Shown: one piece after another, positions 1-8,090 of the stretch | Position numbering within the stretch: position 1 is the stretch's first letter | Layout: every line of letters starts with the position of its first letter | From: Candidatus Vicinibacter proximus | Lineage (GTDB): Bacteria > Bacteroidota > Bacteroidia > Chitinophagales > Saprospiraceae | NCBI GenBank assembly: GCA_016713905.1 | Contig: JADJOE010000003.1 | Location: 682,001-746,000, forward strand | Direction of reading: 5' to 3' | DNA length: 64,000 nt | Position numbers and translations under genes: made by a program | The notes under the pieces: generated by a model | What the model was told of the DNA's origin: nothing | Seen by the model: the letters and a program-made list of their open reading frames with translations, nothing else | Databases searched by the model: none

Positions 1-339
1 ACCAGCCTTAATAATTTGACCTTTGTAATTAAAGTCTTTATCACAGCTTAACTTGAACGAATTTCTGTTGAGAGAGCTGAGAGCGGTTTCCGAACAGCTA
101 GTTGCATAGGAAGAGCTGATAATTCCGGAATTATGAAAGTTGCCTGAAATTCGAGTTTCCAAAAATAAATTAATTTCAAATTCACTTCTAATGGTGTCAC
201 TTCTTCCATTGTCTATCTGATGGATGTACATTTTTCCATTTCCAACGATTTTGGATGAATATCCACAACAACATGTAATGAAAATTGAAAGTATAATTAT
301 AGAACAATAGAACTGAAGTGCGTGCTTTAATTTTTTCAT
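1..339 (-). CDS. Putative lipoprotein, 3' end missing (partial)
   Basis: An open frame runs from an ATG at 339 to the window edge, 113 codons without a stop. The N-terminus is MKKLK followed by a hydrophobic stretch ending in ITCCCGYSS, so it looks like a signal peptide with a lipobox-type cysteine near residue 24. The rest (IVGNGKMYIHQIDNGRSDTI and onward) contains scattered cysteines and no motif I recognise. The protein is likely exported and membrane-anchored; function is unknown. It is cut by the window boundary, so its C-terminus cannot be judged. Confidence 0.6.
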   Translation of the reverse strand, partial: MKKLKHALQFYCSIIILSIFITCCCGYSSKIVGNGKMYIHQIDNGRSDTIRSEFEINLFLETRISGNFHNSGIISSSYATSCSETALSSLNRNSFKLSCDKDFNYKGQIIKAG

Positions 340-466
340 CAGTATAGTGTTTTTAATTTTGATAAAACGATTTAATAATTTGCTTTTAAATGTGAATATT
401 TAATAACTTTAATCAAGGGTAGGATATATGAATAACTTCCTTATTGTGTCTGGTTGATATTACATG

Positions 467-697
467 TTAATTAAATTCATAGGTTAATTTTTTGGTCTTG
501 TTTATGTAAAGAAATAAATTAAACTGGATATCAGAAAAACTATATTCACGATTCTTGCAAAAGGTGGTGCGCTTTCCGGAAATATCTGTCCTAGCAAAAC
601 TACTGAATTTAGGATAATCATACTTATAAAAGTACTTTCTTATTTCTGCCATTTCATTCAATTTTTCAATAATTTTCTGATGATTTATTAGGTGCAA
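467..697 (-). CDS. Small hypothetical protein
   Basis: A 76-codon frame lies just downstream of the DinB-like gene and overlaps its 3' end by about 30 bases. An internal Met (MAEIRKYF, start at 652) would remove the overlap and give 61 residues. The composition, rich in Tyr, Phe, Lys and Asn with YFYKYDYPKF near the start, is protein-like, but I recognise no family and see no signal peptide. It could be a real small gene, a fragment of a larger one, or chance in AT-rich DNA. Confidence 0.25.
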   Translation of the reverse strand: MHLINHQKIIEKLNEMAEIRKYFYKYDYPKFSSFARTDISGKRTTFCKNREYSFSDIQFNLFLYINKTKKLTYEFN

Positions 698-1154
698 TCA
701 ATTTTATTATCAATGAAATTTGCCCTAAATGATAATAACTGTGCTCAATTACCCCTTCAATATTACGAAGCAAGGTCCCATATTTTTCATCAATAAATGG
801 TTGGTCAAAATCTTTGTCCTCCATTTGTTCAATTTTGGTCGCAAACTTTTCCGAATTACTCAAAAATTCAGTAACCAATTTGTTCCACTCTGATTCAGAA
901 TCAATGGGCGGAAGATCAAAACTGTATTGGTCCCTGATTTCAATTTTCCCATTTTCAAACGCACTGAGCAATCCTCCCAAATAATAATTTATATGGTAGA
1001 TCAAGGCCGCAATGGTATTTAGGTTTTTAACTTTCTGTGTGGCCTGTTGCCAGTTTACACTTAATATTTGTTCTTTATAGTTGGTGTTGGCAATCCATCG
1101 CCCATTTAAAAATACTTCCCGCAGTCGGCTTGCAATAGTTAGATTTCTGTTCAT
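666..1154 (-). CDS. DinB-family (DUF1572-like) protein
   Basis: This 162-residue protein looks like the DinB/YfiT four-helix bundle. The family usually binds a divalent metal through three histidines and includes bacillithiol/mycothiol-dependent transferases as well as many proteins of unknown role. Visible ligand candidates are the His in AALIYHINYY (about residue 53) and the pair in EHSYYHLGQ (about residues 139-143). There is no signal peptide, so it is cytoplasmic. The next gene upstream on the same strand (1245-1748) is a second DinB-fold protein, so the two may be paralogues. The substrate cannot be told from sequence. Confidence 0.75.
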   Translation of the reverse strand: MNRNLTIASRLREVFLNGRWIANTNYKEQILSVNWQQATQKVKNLNTIAALIYHINYYLGGLLSAFENGKIEIRDQYSFDLPPIDSESEWNKLVTEFLSNSEKFATKIEQMEDKDFDQPFIDEKYGTLLRNIEGVIEHSYYHLGQISLIIKLIAPNKSSENY

Positions 1155-1244
1155 ATTTTCATTTAAAGTGTAAAACTAATTTCTCTGGTTTTATTTAATC
1201 TGAAGCCAGTATTTAAGTGTTTTTATATTCAGTTCAAATCTTCC

Positions 1245-1748
1245 TTAAATGTGTTCAATTTTCTTGGCCTGACTTACCCAATTCGGCGCCTGGTCAACAG
1301 TTTGCCTGAGCAATAAATTTAACTGAGCAGCATGATGTTGAATATGCCGGAGGTTATACAACAGAATTTCAAATAAGGAATAATTTTTATAATCATTGAT
1401 CCATCTATCATTCATCTTTTCATTCGTCAATGTGGAAATTAGTTGAATGGCCTTTTTTCGGCAATGTTCCAGGTAAAAAATTAATTCTGTTCTGGAATAA
1501 GTTCTGTCTGGTTTTTTTCCATTTGGGTCAAACTCTGAAAAGGTAAATGGTGCCGGTGGTATAAATTTGTTGGGTTCTGTCGTCAGGTAATAGTCTGTCC
1601 AAAATATGCAATGGTAGGCGGTGTACCAAAAATTCAGTGCAGTGTCCCAATGTTCATCAGGACACATATTTATTGCATTTTCAAGCATGTCTAGACTTGC
1701 GCCGAATTGGTGCCAAATTGCAGTTCTGATCGATTTTATTTGGTCCAT
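1245..1748 (-). CDS. DinB-superfamily protein
   Basis: This 167-residue cytoplasmic protein has the DinB-like layout: an N-terminal His in WYTAYHCIFWTDYY (about residue 47) and a C-terminal NLRHIQHHAAQLN with three His (about residues 134-138), consistent with a metal site in a helical bundle. It is rich in Trp and Tyr. It lies about 90 bases upstream of the first DinB-like gene on the same strand, so the pair may be co-transcribed. The family assignment is fairly firm; the reaction is unknown. Confidence 0.72.
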   Translation of the reverse strand: MDQIKSIRTAIWHQFGASLDMLENAINMCPDEHWDTALNFWYTAYHCIFWTDYYLTTEPNKFIPPAPFTFSEFDPNGKKPDRTYSRTELIFYLEHCRKKAIQLISTLTNEKMNDRWINDYKNYSLFEILLYNLRHIQHHAAQLNLLLRQTVDQAPNWVSQAKKIEHI

Positions 1749-1922
1749 AAAGTAATATTTAGAGTGTTTTTTTTGTTTGTAGAGAAACGCTTGTTTGCAA
1801 ATATAAGGACTTTAATTTTTTTTTATTGAGTCGAATAATAACAATAGACTTTAGGCAACAGGGTAAATACAAAAGGGTTTTCTAATGTTTTCATGCAGTT
1901 CAAGACAACTGTAAAGCGAAAT

Positions 1923-1986
1923 AGGAGGGTCAGAATGCTCCGTAATTTATTCCTTACTTCATTCTAACGTTGGAGCAAGTACCCTC
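1923..1986. repeat. Nested imperfect inverted repeat in the 1749-2095 gap
   Basis: The 347-base gap between the propeller lipoprotein and the DinB-like gene holds one clear structure. GAGGGT at 1925-1930 pairs with ACCCTC at 1981-1986, and GCTCC at 1937-1941 pairs with GGAGC at 1972-1976, separated by unpaired CAGAAT and AAGT. Inside, AGAATG and CATTCT offer an alternative pairing. There is no convincing U-tract on either side, so a terminator is doubtful. I see no gene in the rest of the gap. Confidence 0.45.
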
Positions 1987-2095
1987 TTTATTGTGCATTT
2001 ACTAAGTTAATCGAAGAAAGTTATATCAACCAATCGTTTAATTGGAGTTAAACGAATTGTTGTTTTATGGTGAGTCGATTTGATTTTAGTTTATG

Positions 2096-3193
2096 TTACC
2101 AAGGCCCGGTCTTTTTAACTTGATAAAAGCGCTTTCCATCAAATCGATAAAGTCCTTGGCCCGCACCCCACCACATATTGTTTGACCTGTCCTGGTACAT
2201 ACTCTGTACACAACAGTTGATCCCATCTTCAACCGTAAATACGGTAAACGCCTTTGGATTTGCCACAGGAATGGAAGGGTCAAATCTCGTGGTGCTGCCA
2301 CGTGCTGTAATCCAAATAATACCCGATTGTTCTATATAAATACCCCAGAACTCCGTGCCACCTATTCCGTCTTTAGGGGTGTATTCTGTGAAGTTTTTCC
2401 CATCATATTTACAGATGCCATTATTCATGGTAAACCAAATGTTTCCTGCATTATCTTCTGCCATACCTCCTGCATAGTTATTCCCCAAACCTATCTTATC
2501 GGAAATACAGGTAATTGCTTTTCCGGCCGCTTTTTGTGATGCTGAGGGATCGTAGCGAAAGACGCCATTTTCAGCTGTAGCAAACCAAATGTTTCCACTG
2601 CTGTCTTCCATGAGGCCGGCAATATGCTCCTGAGGAATCAATTGGAATAGAGAAAAACTTGGGCCGCCGCTAATTTCAGCAGATGGGTTATATTGAAATA
2701 CCCCGCTGTGCGTGCCTACCCAAACAGTACCGGATCGATCCACAAGAATACCTTTGCGACTTATTTCATTGGACTGCAGACCATCTTGCTGAATGTAATT
2801 TCTAAATTTTTTTCCATCATATTTATACACACCCTGGTCAGTACCAAACCATAGATTACCATTTTTATCTTCATTGATGGCATAAACTGTGTTGTTAATA
2901 AAACCATCGGGATTGGAATAATAAGTCAGGGTTTTTACATCATATTTAACTACGCCTTCACCTAAAGTGCCAAACCATAAATTCCCTTTCGAATCCTGAA
3001 AAATACTCCGTATATATTGACTAACCAGGGTAGTGTCAAAATCAGGCGCCAAAGCAACTGCTTTAAAATTTCTTACAATTGTTGGATTTGATTTACCGGA
3101 AATTTGCTCTTTAATTGTGCTTTTTTTTTCTTGCCCTAGGCAGGATGTGAAAATGCTAAAAAAAACAAGCCACAATATTTTGCTTAAATTCAT
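2096..3193 (-). CDS. Reg_prop seven-repeat propeller lipoprotein
   Basis: The 365-residue protein starts with a lipoprotein signal (MNLSKILWLVFFSIFTSC, lipobox Cys at residue 18). It then carries seven repeats of the two-component regulator propeller type, seen as W-x-G/A-T cores: WFGTLGEGVVKYD, WFGTDQGVYKYDG, WVGTHSGVFQYN, WFATAENGVFRYD, WFTMNNGICKYDG, WITARGSTTRFD and WWGAGQGLYRFDG. This matches one seven-bladed propeller. In hybrid sensor kinases such propellers form the periplasmic sensor; here no kinase follows, so the protein is a free-standing anchored propeller, perhaps a ligand-binding or scaffold protein. It is monocistronic with sizeable gaps on both sides. Confidence 0.8.
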   Translation of the reverse strand: MNLSKILWLVFFSIFTSCLGQEKKSTIKEQISGKSNPTIVRNFKAVALAPDFDTTLVSQYIRSIFQDSKGNLWFGTLGEGVVKYDVKTLTYYSNPDGFINNTVYAINEDKNGNLWFGTDQGVYKYDGKKFRNYIQQDGLQSNEISRKGILVDRSGTVWVGTHSGVFQYNPSAEISGGPSFSLFQLIPQEHIAGLMEDSSGNIWFATAENGVFRYDPSASQKAAGKAITCISDKIGLGNNYAGGMAEDNAGNIWFTMNNGICKYDGKNFTEYTPKDGIGGTEFWGIYIEQSGIIWITARGSTTRFDPSIPVANPKAFTVFTVEDGINCCVQSMYQDRSNNMWWGAGQGLYRFDGKRFYQVKKTGPW

Positions 3194-3457
3194 AAGTAAT
3201 AAATGTATTGATTAAAGTTTTATTATACTCAATTTAACCATATTTTCTGTATGCTTCAAAATCTTTTTAATAAGGCCTCCTGATATTGTTTATAGTAACA
3301 GGAATACTTGCAACATTAGTAATGATTGGTATAAAATGGATATTTATAAACTGGGTCTTTCTTCAGTTTATAAATACATACATTTGGAAGCTTTGAGATC
3401 ATTTTTTATTTTTTTATTTTTACAACGGGCAAAGTAACATTTGTACAATGCAAATTT

Positions 3458-4051
3458 TTATTTAATCATATAAATTAGTCTGGCCGCTAAAGTCCAACTT
3501 AGTCCTTTAATTCTGATGGGTAGTGAAGCTTTAAAATTAATTCCCATCTTTTTTGTAAAATTGTACGTTGTTCCAGCTTGTAATAATATGGCATCTTTAT
3601 TCGCATAAATAATTTTGTCATTGACATTTACTTTGTCAATTGTTTCAATATTGTAGCTAAGCAATCGTGTATATGCTAATCCAATATTTAAGTTCCAATC
3701 GTAGAATTTATCCTTTTGGAAGACACCTATAAGCCAATCAATATGGACCGGTACTTCTACATGATTTAGCCAAACTTGTCCGTATTGTAGTGCCGGATAA
3801 TATTTTGGTAAAATATATTCCCCGTTTTGACTAAATAAAATTTCCATTCCCAATTGCGAGTGTCTAGTTATTTTTGCGGTTCCAATTATTCCTGTATTCA
3901 GCCCAATATAATTAGTAGTTCCATTTCCCTCGAGCGCAGCAAAATTCAATCCGGCAACAAAGCCGGCATTAAATCTTGAATCTTGTGCATCACTGTATAT
4001 AAATAGAAGGAAACTGAAACTGAAAAATAAAAGATACGTTTTGTTATGCAT
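3458..4051 (-). CDS. Outer-membrane beta-barrel (PorT-like) protein
   Basis: This 197-residue protein has a signal peptide (MHNKTYLLFFSFSFLLFIYSDAQ) followed by alternating hydrophobic/polar strands such as NAGFVAGLNFAALEG, LGMEILFSQNGEY and LNIGLAYTRLLSYN, ending in AARLIYMIK. This is typical of the small outer-membrane beta-barrel families (OMP_b-brl/PorT-like) of Bacteroidota. Role unknown, probably structural or transport. It lies 9 bases downstream of the VOC gene (4061-4522) and may be co-transcribed with it, although the functions look unrelated. Confidence 0.7.
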   Translation of the reverse strand: MHNKTYLLFFSFSFLLFIYSDAQDSRFNAGFVAGLNFAALEGNGTTNYIGLNTGIIGTAKITRHSQLGMEILFSQNGEYILPKYYPALQYGQVWLNHVEVPVHIDWLIGVFQKDKFYDWNLNIGLAYTRLLSYNIETIDKVNVNDKIIYANKDAILLQAGTTYNFTKKMGINFKASLPIRIKGLSWTLAARLIYMIK

Positions 4052-4060
4052 GTCAAGGGT

Positions 4061-4522
4061 TTAAAAGTCTGCAATGATTAGTTTTTTCATGCCCATCAGT
4101 TTTTTGAATGCACCGGGTTTTTTGTTCAGTTCTTCCCAATTTTCCGGGCATACTTGCCAGCTTAATCCATACTTGTCTTTCAGCCATCCACATACACTTT
4201 CTTCGCCACCATTCGCCGTAAGCGCATTCCAGTAATAGTCAATTTCTTCCTGGTCTCTACAAGGAATCATAAACGAAACAGATTCATTGAATTTGAATAA
4301 AGGTCCGGCATTTATGCCAATAAAACGCATGCCTAAAATTTCAAATTCAACGGTGAGTACCTTACCGGCAAAGTCTTTTTGAAAGTCAGCCAACCCTTCT
4401 TCTTCTGTCATAGGGTAATAAGTAATTTGAATCAGTTTGCCGTCCTTAAAAATAGTTAAGTAATATTCTGCTGCTTCTTTGGCATTGCCGTCAAACCAAA
4501 GATTTGGTATTATTTTTTGCAT
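4061..4522 (-). CDS. VOC-superfamily (PhnB/3-dmu-9_3-mt) protein
   Basis: The 153-residue protein opens with IIPNLWFDGNAKEAAEYY and continues with GKVLTVEFEILGMRFIGINAGP, FNESVSFMIPCRDQEE and the ending GLSWQVCPENW. This is the pattern of the PhnB-like branch of the vicinal-oxygen-chelate fold. Members are often misannotated as 3-demethylubiquinone methyltransferases; they carry no methyltransferase motif. It is cytoplasmic and acts as a small-molecule or metal binding protein of unknown substrate. Length is normal for the family. Confidence 0.8.
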   Translation of the reverse strand: MQKIIPNLWFDGNAKEAAEYYLTIFKDGKLIQITYYPMTEEEGLADFQKDFAGKVLTVEFEILGMRFIGINAGPLFKFNESVSFMIPCRDQEEIDYYWNALTANGGEESVCGWLKDKYGLSWQVCPENWEELNKKPGAFKKLMGMKKLIIADF

Positions 4523-4678
4523 GGTGTTTATGGTTTGATGAAATAAAAATTTCGGAGTTGTCTGTCATGTAATAGAAAGGCTTTTTGGAATAACTGCTTT
4601 TTTTATGTTTTTATTTTTGTGCTTTTCACTTTGTCCATGTAGCGAGTAAGGTTTATCCAAACACAATCCACATTAAAC

Positions 4679-5773
4679 CTACTCATTATTTCTCTCCAAC
4701 CATTCCCTCACTGACATTTGATATGGCTTAATAAATTCAATAAACTCCTGTGTATTCTGGGATGGTTCTGCAGGAGTGGTGTCTAAGGCTTTCTGTAACC
4801 TGAGCATGTTGGGTCTGAAGACTTGGCTACTGCTTTTAAACTGATGTTCCAGAACCCGACACACTACATCAATTTGGAGCAGGGTCAGGTCACCGGAATA
4901 AACAAAGGATTTGGCAAGTGCCATCTCTGTTGCTTTGGTTATGGATTCGAGGCTAATGTTGATGGGGTCTACAAAACGAGCCGGATGCTCCACGGAGTAT
5001 TGATCCAGAAAATTATAGACCCAATGAAAATCATAGTGTCCATACCCGTCTGAACGCTGCAATTTACCGATCAATTCATCTTCCCAATTTGGTAGGGATT
5101 TAAGGCGGTTTGCAGCAAGATCCCTGACCCATTTTTCTTCATCTTTTGCATAGTTAAGTAGTGTTTCAACAGAGTTTTCCTGCTCTATGGATGGCACGAG
5201 ATTTTCCTTCTTCCAGTCTTCCATTGATTGCTTGGGTACCCTGATATTCATCGAGATGACAATCTGGGGAATCATTACAATTACAAAACCCAACAAACAA
5301 GCCATCACCAGTGGAATCTTATAGAATCCGGCTGGTATAGATTCGCGCCAATGCGGATGGAGCAATATCGCATATGGGATGAGCATCAATAGAGGCAACC
5401 ATACACTGCCATAGTATACGGGTCTGGACAAGATCCTAAGTATTCCTGTGGTCCGGTCTGTATTCATCTCTGTACTCAACATGGCGCAGAATACAACACC
5501 GGCAATCATGCAGAACCATAAAATACCCACCAGAAAATTACGGGATAGAGTGGATGAGGAGAGCCATTTAAACCCGCCTTTAGACGCAATACTTATAGTC
5601 AACAACAAACTAAACAAAACATATAATGCTATCAAACCCAAGCCAATAAATCCAGCGCCCATGAGTCGTTCCCCTGTAGCATTCGTTTTCTGAATATTCA
5701 AGATGACCAGACCAATATAATTGATGATTGTGAGGATAAGAAGGATATTTGAGAACATATATGGATAAGACAT
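4679..5773 (-). CDS. Membrane protein with C-terminal soluble helical domain
   Basis: The 364-residue protein has about five predicted membrane segments in the first half: ILLILTIINYIGLVIL, GAGFIGLGLIALYVLFSLLL, LVGILWFCMIAGVVFC, SVWLPLLMLIPYAILL and PLVMACLLGFVIVMIPQIVI. The second half (about 195-364) is soluble and charged, with HEAT-like phrasing (WVRDLAANRLKSLPNWEDEL). The start MSYPYMFSN directly precedes the first helix. I recognise no family. The next gene on the same strand, downstream, is 150 bases away, so it is probably transcribed alone. Confidence 0.6.
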   Translation of the reverse strand: MSYPYMFSNILLILTIINYIGLVILNIQKTNATGERLMGAGFIGLGLIALYVLFSLLLTISIASKGGFKWLSSSTLSRNFLVGILWFCMIAGVVFCAMLSTEMNTDRTTGILRILSRPVYYGSVWLPLLMLIPYAILLHPHWRESIPAGFYKIPLVMACLLGFVIVMIPQIVISMNIRVPKQSMEDWKKENLVPSIEQENSVETLLNYAKDEEKWVRDLAANRLKSLPNWEDELIGKLQRSDGYGHYDFHWVYNFLDQYSVEHPARFVDPINISLESITKATEMALAKSFVYSGDLTLLQIDVVCRVLEHQFKSSSQVFRPNMLRLQKALDTTPAEPSQNTQEFIEFIKPYQMSVREWLERNNE

Positions 5774-5868
5774 TTGTTGAAAAACGAATATCTGAAATCA
5801 TCTTTATATCACCAAAGAAAAAATAGATCACTCAAGGAATTAATAAGTCAGGTACACCTTATGGGGAT

Positions 5869-6104
5869 TAAGTAGAAATTAAGCAGCCTTAATAGCTTGA
5901 TGACTGACCGATTTCCGCAATGCGGAATGAAGCACGACAGTGCTTCAAGGGAAGGCACCGCGAAAGCGGCATGAGGAAATACTTGTATTTAACGAAACAG
6001 CGAAAGCTGAAATTCTTTGACTTGGAATAGAAATTCTAATGCATAGAATGGGTTTCTCAAGACAAAATAGAACAAGGTTTATAGGATGGAATTTTAGGAC
6101 AACT
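5869..6104. repeat. Dispersed intergenic repeat, copy A (with hairpin insert)
   Basis: The two ends match a second copy at about 10378-10470. The left end shares CAGCCTTAAT (5884-5893). The right end, from TCAAGACAAAA at about 6056 through AGAACAAGG and GATGGAATTT to about 6104, matches with only a few differences over roughly 50 bases. Between the two matching ends this copy carries about 150 bases of hairpins that the other copy lacks. Function unknown; a mobile or structured-RNA repeat family is an inference. Confidence 0.5.
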
Positions 6105-6124
6105 TTTGTGGAGCACCTCTCCAC
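5878..6124. repeat. Tandem array of short perfect hairpins
   Basis: About eight perfect short inverted repeats follow one another. 5878-5893 ATTAAG/CTTAAT; 5913-5927 TTCCGCA/TGCGGAA with a one-base centre; 5929-5946 GAAGCAC/GTGCTTC; 5958-5969 CCGC-GAAA-GCGG; 5977-5990 AAATAC/GTATTT; 5998-6009 CAGC-GAAA-GCTG; 6028-6049 the alternatives TAGAA/TTCTA and ATTCTA/TAGAAT; 6108-6124 GTGGAG/CTCCAC. Two have GAAA loops when read on the plus strand, a stable RNA tetraloop, so a plus-strand structured RNA is possible. No protein frame of note crosses it. The gap 5774-6302 otherwise looks empty. Confidence 0.6.
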
Positions 6125-6302
6125 CAGTTTATAAAACCCTGTGATTTCGCTGCTTTCCAAATGATTAATTTCAATAGTTTGGAAAAATATTTGTCAACGT
6201 TTTTAATTACCTGTGTTAAATGACCAACCTGCCCAAGTGGTATCGAAGGTAGGTGTCTCCGCACAAATAATATGGAAAAACTATCATCCACCACTAACTA
6301 TA

Positions 6303-7037
6303 TTATTGATACAAATGATGTACTACAAAATTTCCAAACGCCTGCCAAATTTCTGAATAACGGGCATGGTACACCAAGTTAGAAAATAGAAAAGCCAAAA
6401 GCACAATCAAGTAGGGTATCCAATTTTTCTTTTTTGCTACATCGATAAAAAATAAGATTGCAGCAAGTGCGGTTTTTAGGTATAATACAACCAGAAGTAT
6501 GGTGGCTGCCCCCATTTCAGGGAAATAACTAATTAAGATTCTATTCATAGGTGGACCAATCATGAGTATCGCCGTCCCAATGATGAAGCGCATATGCATG
6601 GCTGTAATTTTTCTATGGTAAATAGCCAGAGCATAAAATAATACAAACATGAACAGTTGCATCCATGTGATGGATTGAATGGCCATCACATCATCAGAGT
6701 TTTTTTTAAGAATGCCTGCTTGATAATTCTCCCTTGCAACAAAAAACATAGATGTCATAATAATAGGCGCAAGGACATAAGTCAGTTTTCCTAAAAAACG
6801 ATGAGTTGTAAAACGTTTGTGGTAAATCAATACAGGTTGCACAACCAGTAATAAAACCCAGGCACCCATCAATGCGCCATGAATATGGTGTGTCCAATTA
6901 AATTTAGTAAACTCAGGAAAATGTTTGATGTAAGTGGCATGAAACCCTATGTGTACAACAATAAACATAAAGATCATACCGGTAATAATATGTTTAATGT
7001 TTGTCTGTGAGATATGCTTTATGTTTTCCTGTTGCAT
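6303..7037 (-). CDS. Polytopic membrane protein, histidine-rich helices
   Basis: The 244-residue protein has about seven membrane helices, including GMIFMFIVVHIGFHATYI, GALMGAWVLLLVVQPVLIY, LTYVLAPIIMTSMFFV, LFMFVLFYALAIYH, IIGTAILMIG, ILLVVLYLKTALAAILFFI and YLIVLLAFLFSNLVYH. Histidines sit in or near helices (VVHIGFH, THHIHGALMG, YHKRFTTHRFLG, YHRKITAMHMRF), as in DUF2306/cytochrome-b561-like proteins, so haem or metal binding is conceivable. The family is not certain. It stands alone between two gene-poor gaps of over 500 bases. Confidence 0.6.
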   Translation of the reverse strand: MQQENIKHISQTNIKHIITGMIFMFIVVHIGFHATYIKHFPEFTKFNWTHHIHGALMGAWVLLLVVQPVLIYHKRFTTHRFLGKLTYVLAPIIMTSMFFVARENYQAGILKKNSDDVMAIQSITWMQLFMFVLFYALAIYHRKITAMHMRFIIGTAILMIGPPMNRILISYFPEMGAATILLVVLYLKTALAAILFFIDVAKKKNWIPYLIVLLAFLFSNLVYHARYSEIWQAFGNFVVHHLYQ

Positions 7038-7571
7038 AATGGATATTGCATAAATTGATCTTGACTATTTTTATAAAATTACTAAAGAAGCTATTTCGTA
7101 TTTAATCAAATTTAGTTTAATCCCAAATTTATGACAAATCCTCTTATTTTGTCTACATGAGTTAACCAATATCTCATTCAAGTACTACAAATACTCCTAC
7201 AGGACTAACGTGGTCTCACTGATTTATCCAGTCCAAAACGTTGAGAACACCGTATAGACTAAAGCCTATATGTTAAGGTTTTCCTCCAATCGATCTTGAT
7301 CTGTTTACCTCTATGTAAACTGTGTTATTAGTCTGCACGGCTATATAGTTGTGCCTGGTGTTTGTCCTGTCCCGTGTTATTTCAATTCTGCGGTGACCTC
7401 GCTTCCACACATAAATATGCTTTGCCAAAGAACTTACGTCTGTCCTTTCACTATTTTGGTAATTTCTTTGGCAAGCATTATTGAAATTTACTTGAAATCG
7501 CTTTCTAATGATTCAAGATATTCTGTCGGATTGGATACAGCGATTTTCATCGCAATATAATTTAAAATTTA
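7038..7571. other. Gene-poor gap upstream of the DUF6265 group's 3' end
   Basis: No convincing gene lies here. A 69-codon plus-strand frame at 7351-7560 has no family resemblance. The base composition of 7190-7470 is richer in GC than the flanking AT-rich spacers. It contains an imperfect inverted pair (GTGGTCTCA near 7210 and TGAGAACAC near 7242) and the perfect pair listed separately at 7422-7474. This is consistent with remnants at the edge of an acquired block, but nothing identifies an element. Confidence 0.3.
7422..7474. repeat. 11-base perfect inverted repeat, 31-base spacer
   Basis: TTGCCAAAGAA at 7422-7432 is the exact inverse complement of TTCTTTGGCAA at 7464-7474, and the pairing extends by GC on the outside with one bulged T. 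It lies about 100 bases past the 3' end of the minus-strand DUF6265 gene. It could be a transcription stop, a recombination site or an element end. No U-tract is visible on the minus-strand side, and integron core-site consensus sequences are not met. Confidence 0.4.
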
Positions 7572-8081
7572 TTAATTCACTACGCGCATAAAATTAAACG
7601 GAATGGTATCCCGGTTCCCTGATGGATTCGGTCCCGCAATGAATGCACGTAAGATGTTATCGTCTGCTAAATGATAATAAATGTCGGTCGGAAAGTCATG
7701 AGTCGGATTGCTGAAATGCGCTATATCTTGATTCAGCTTTACAACAGTAAATTTGATGGCTTTCCCTTCGTTCTGCCCGGACACTGTGTTTTCAGAAATC
7801 CACTGACCGTTTTCGCGGTGTACGTAAACATGCTCTGTGAAAACGGTATCTGCATTTTTAACCTGAAATCCAACCGAGAGATAAGAACCATCGGCATTTT
7901 TTGTCCAACGCTCAAAGCTTTTTTCGTCTTCGTTTTTCCATAAGCCGATAAGCCTGTCAAACAAAATTACCTCTTCCAACTTTTCCTGCGATAAGTTGTC
8001 TGAAGTTGTTTTGGTCGCATTATTTCCGCAAGCTGAGAACAAACCCATTGCAGAAAGGAGAAGTATTGCTATTTTATTCAT
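7572..8081 (-). CDS. DUF6265-family lipoprotein
   Basis: The 169-residue protein has a lipoprotein signal (MNKIAILLLSAMGLFSAC, Cys at residue 18) and then a lipocalin-like beta-rich domain. It contains LIGLWKNEDEKSFERWTKN, HVYVHRENGQW and NPTHDFPTDIYYHL, which resemble the DUF6265 family. It is predicted to sit on the periplasmic or outer-membrane face. Function is unknown; a small-ligand pocket is suggested only by fold analogy. It is the last of three closely spaced minus-strand genes (AraC, VOC, this), 9 bases after the VOC gene, so co-transcription is likely. Confidence 0.72.
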   Translation of the reverse strand: MNKIAILLLSAMGLFSACGNNATKTTSDNLSQEKLEEVILFDRLIGLWKNEDEKSFERWTKNADGSYLSVGFQVKNADTVFTEHVYVHRENGQWISENTVSGQNEGKAIKFTVVKLNQDIAHFSNPTHDFPTDIYYHLADDNILRAFIAGPNPSGNRDTIPFNFMRVVN

Positions 8082-8090
8082 GTATTTTTT

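Noticed and set aside
1893..1905. Another copy of the dispersed repeat near the nested palindrome
   Set aside because: Only TTCAAGACAA is shared, which is too short in AT-rich DNA.
4061..4522. 3-demethylubiquinone methyltransferase annotation
   Set aside because: No SAM-binding motif exists; the sequence is a PhnB-type VOC protein.
5878..6124. Group II intron domain or retron RNA as an explanation of the hairpin array
   Set aside because: GAAA-capped stems recall intron domain V, but the conserved domain V sequence and any reverse transcriptase gene are absent.
7195..7475. Possible integron attC site
   Set aside because: Bulged inverted repeats are present, but the RYYYAAC and GTTRRRY core-site consensus sequences do not fit, and no integrase gene is near.
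7351..7560. 69-codon plus-strand frame in the gap before the DUF6265 gene
   Set aside because: It has an unusual mix of Cys, Pro and hydrophobic residues and no family resemblance; it covers the inverted repeat at 7422-7474 and is more likely chance.
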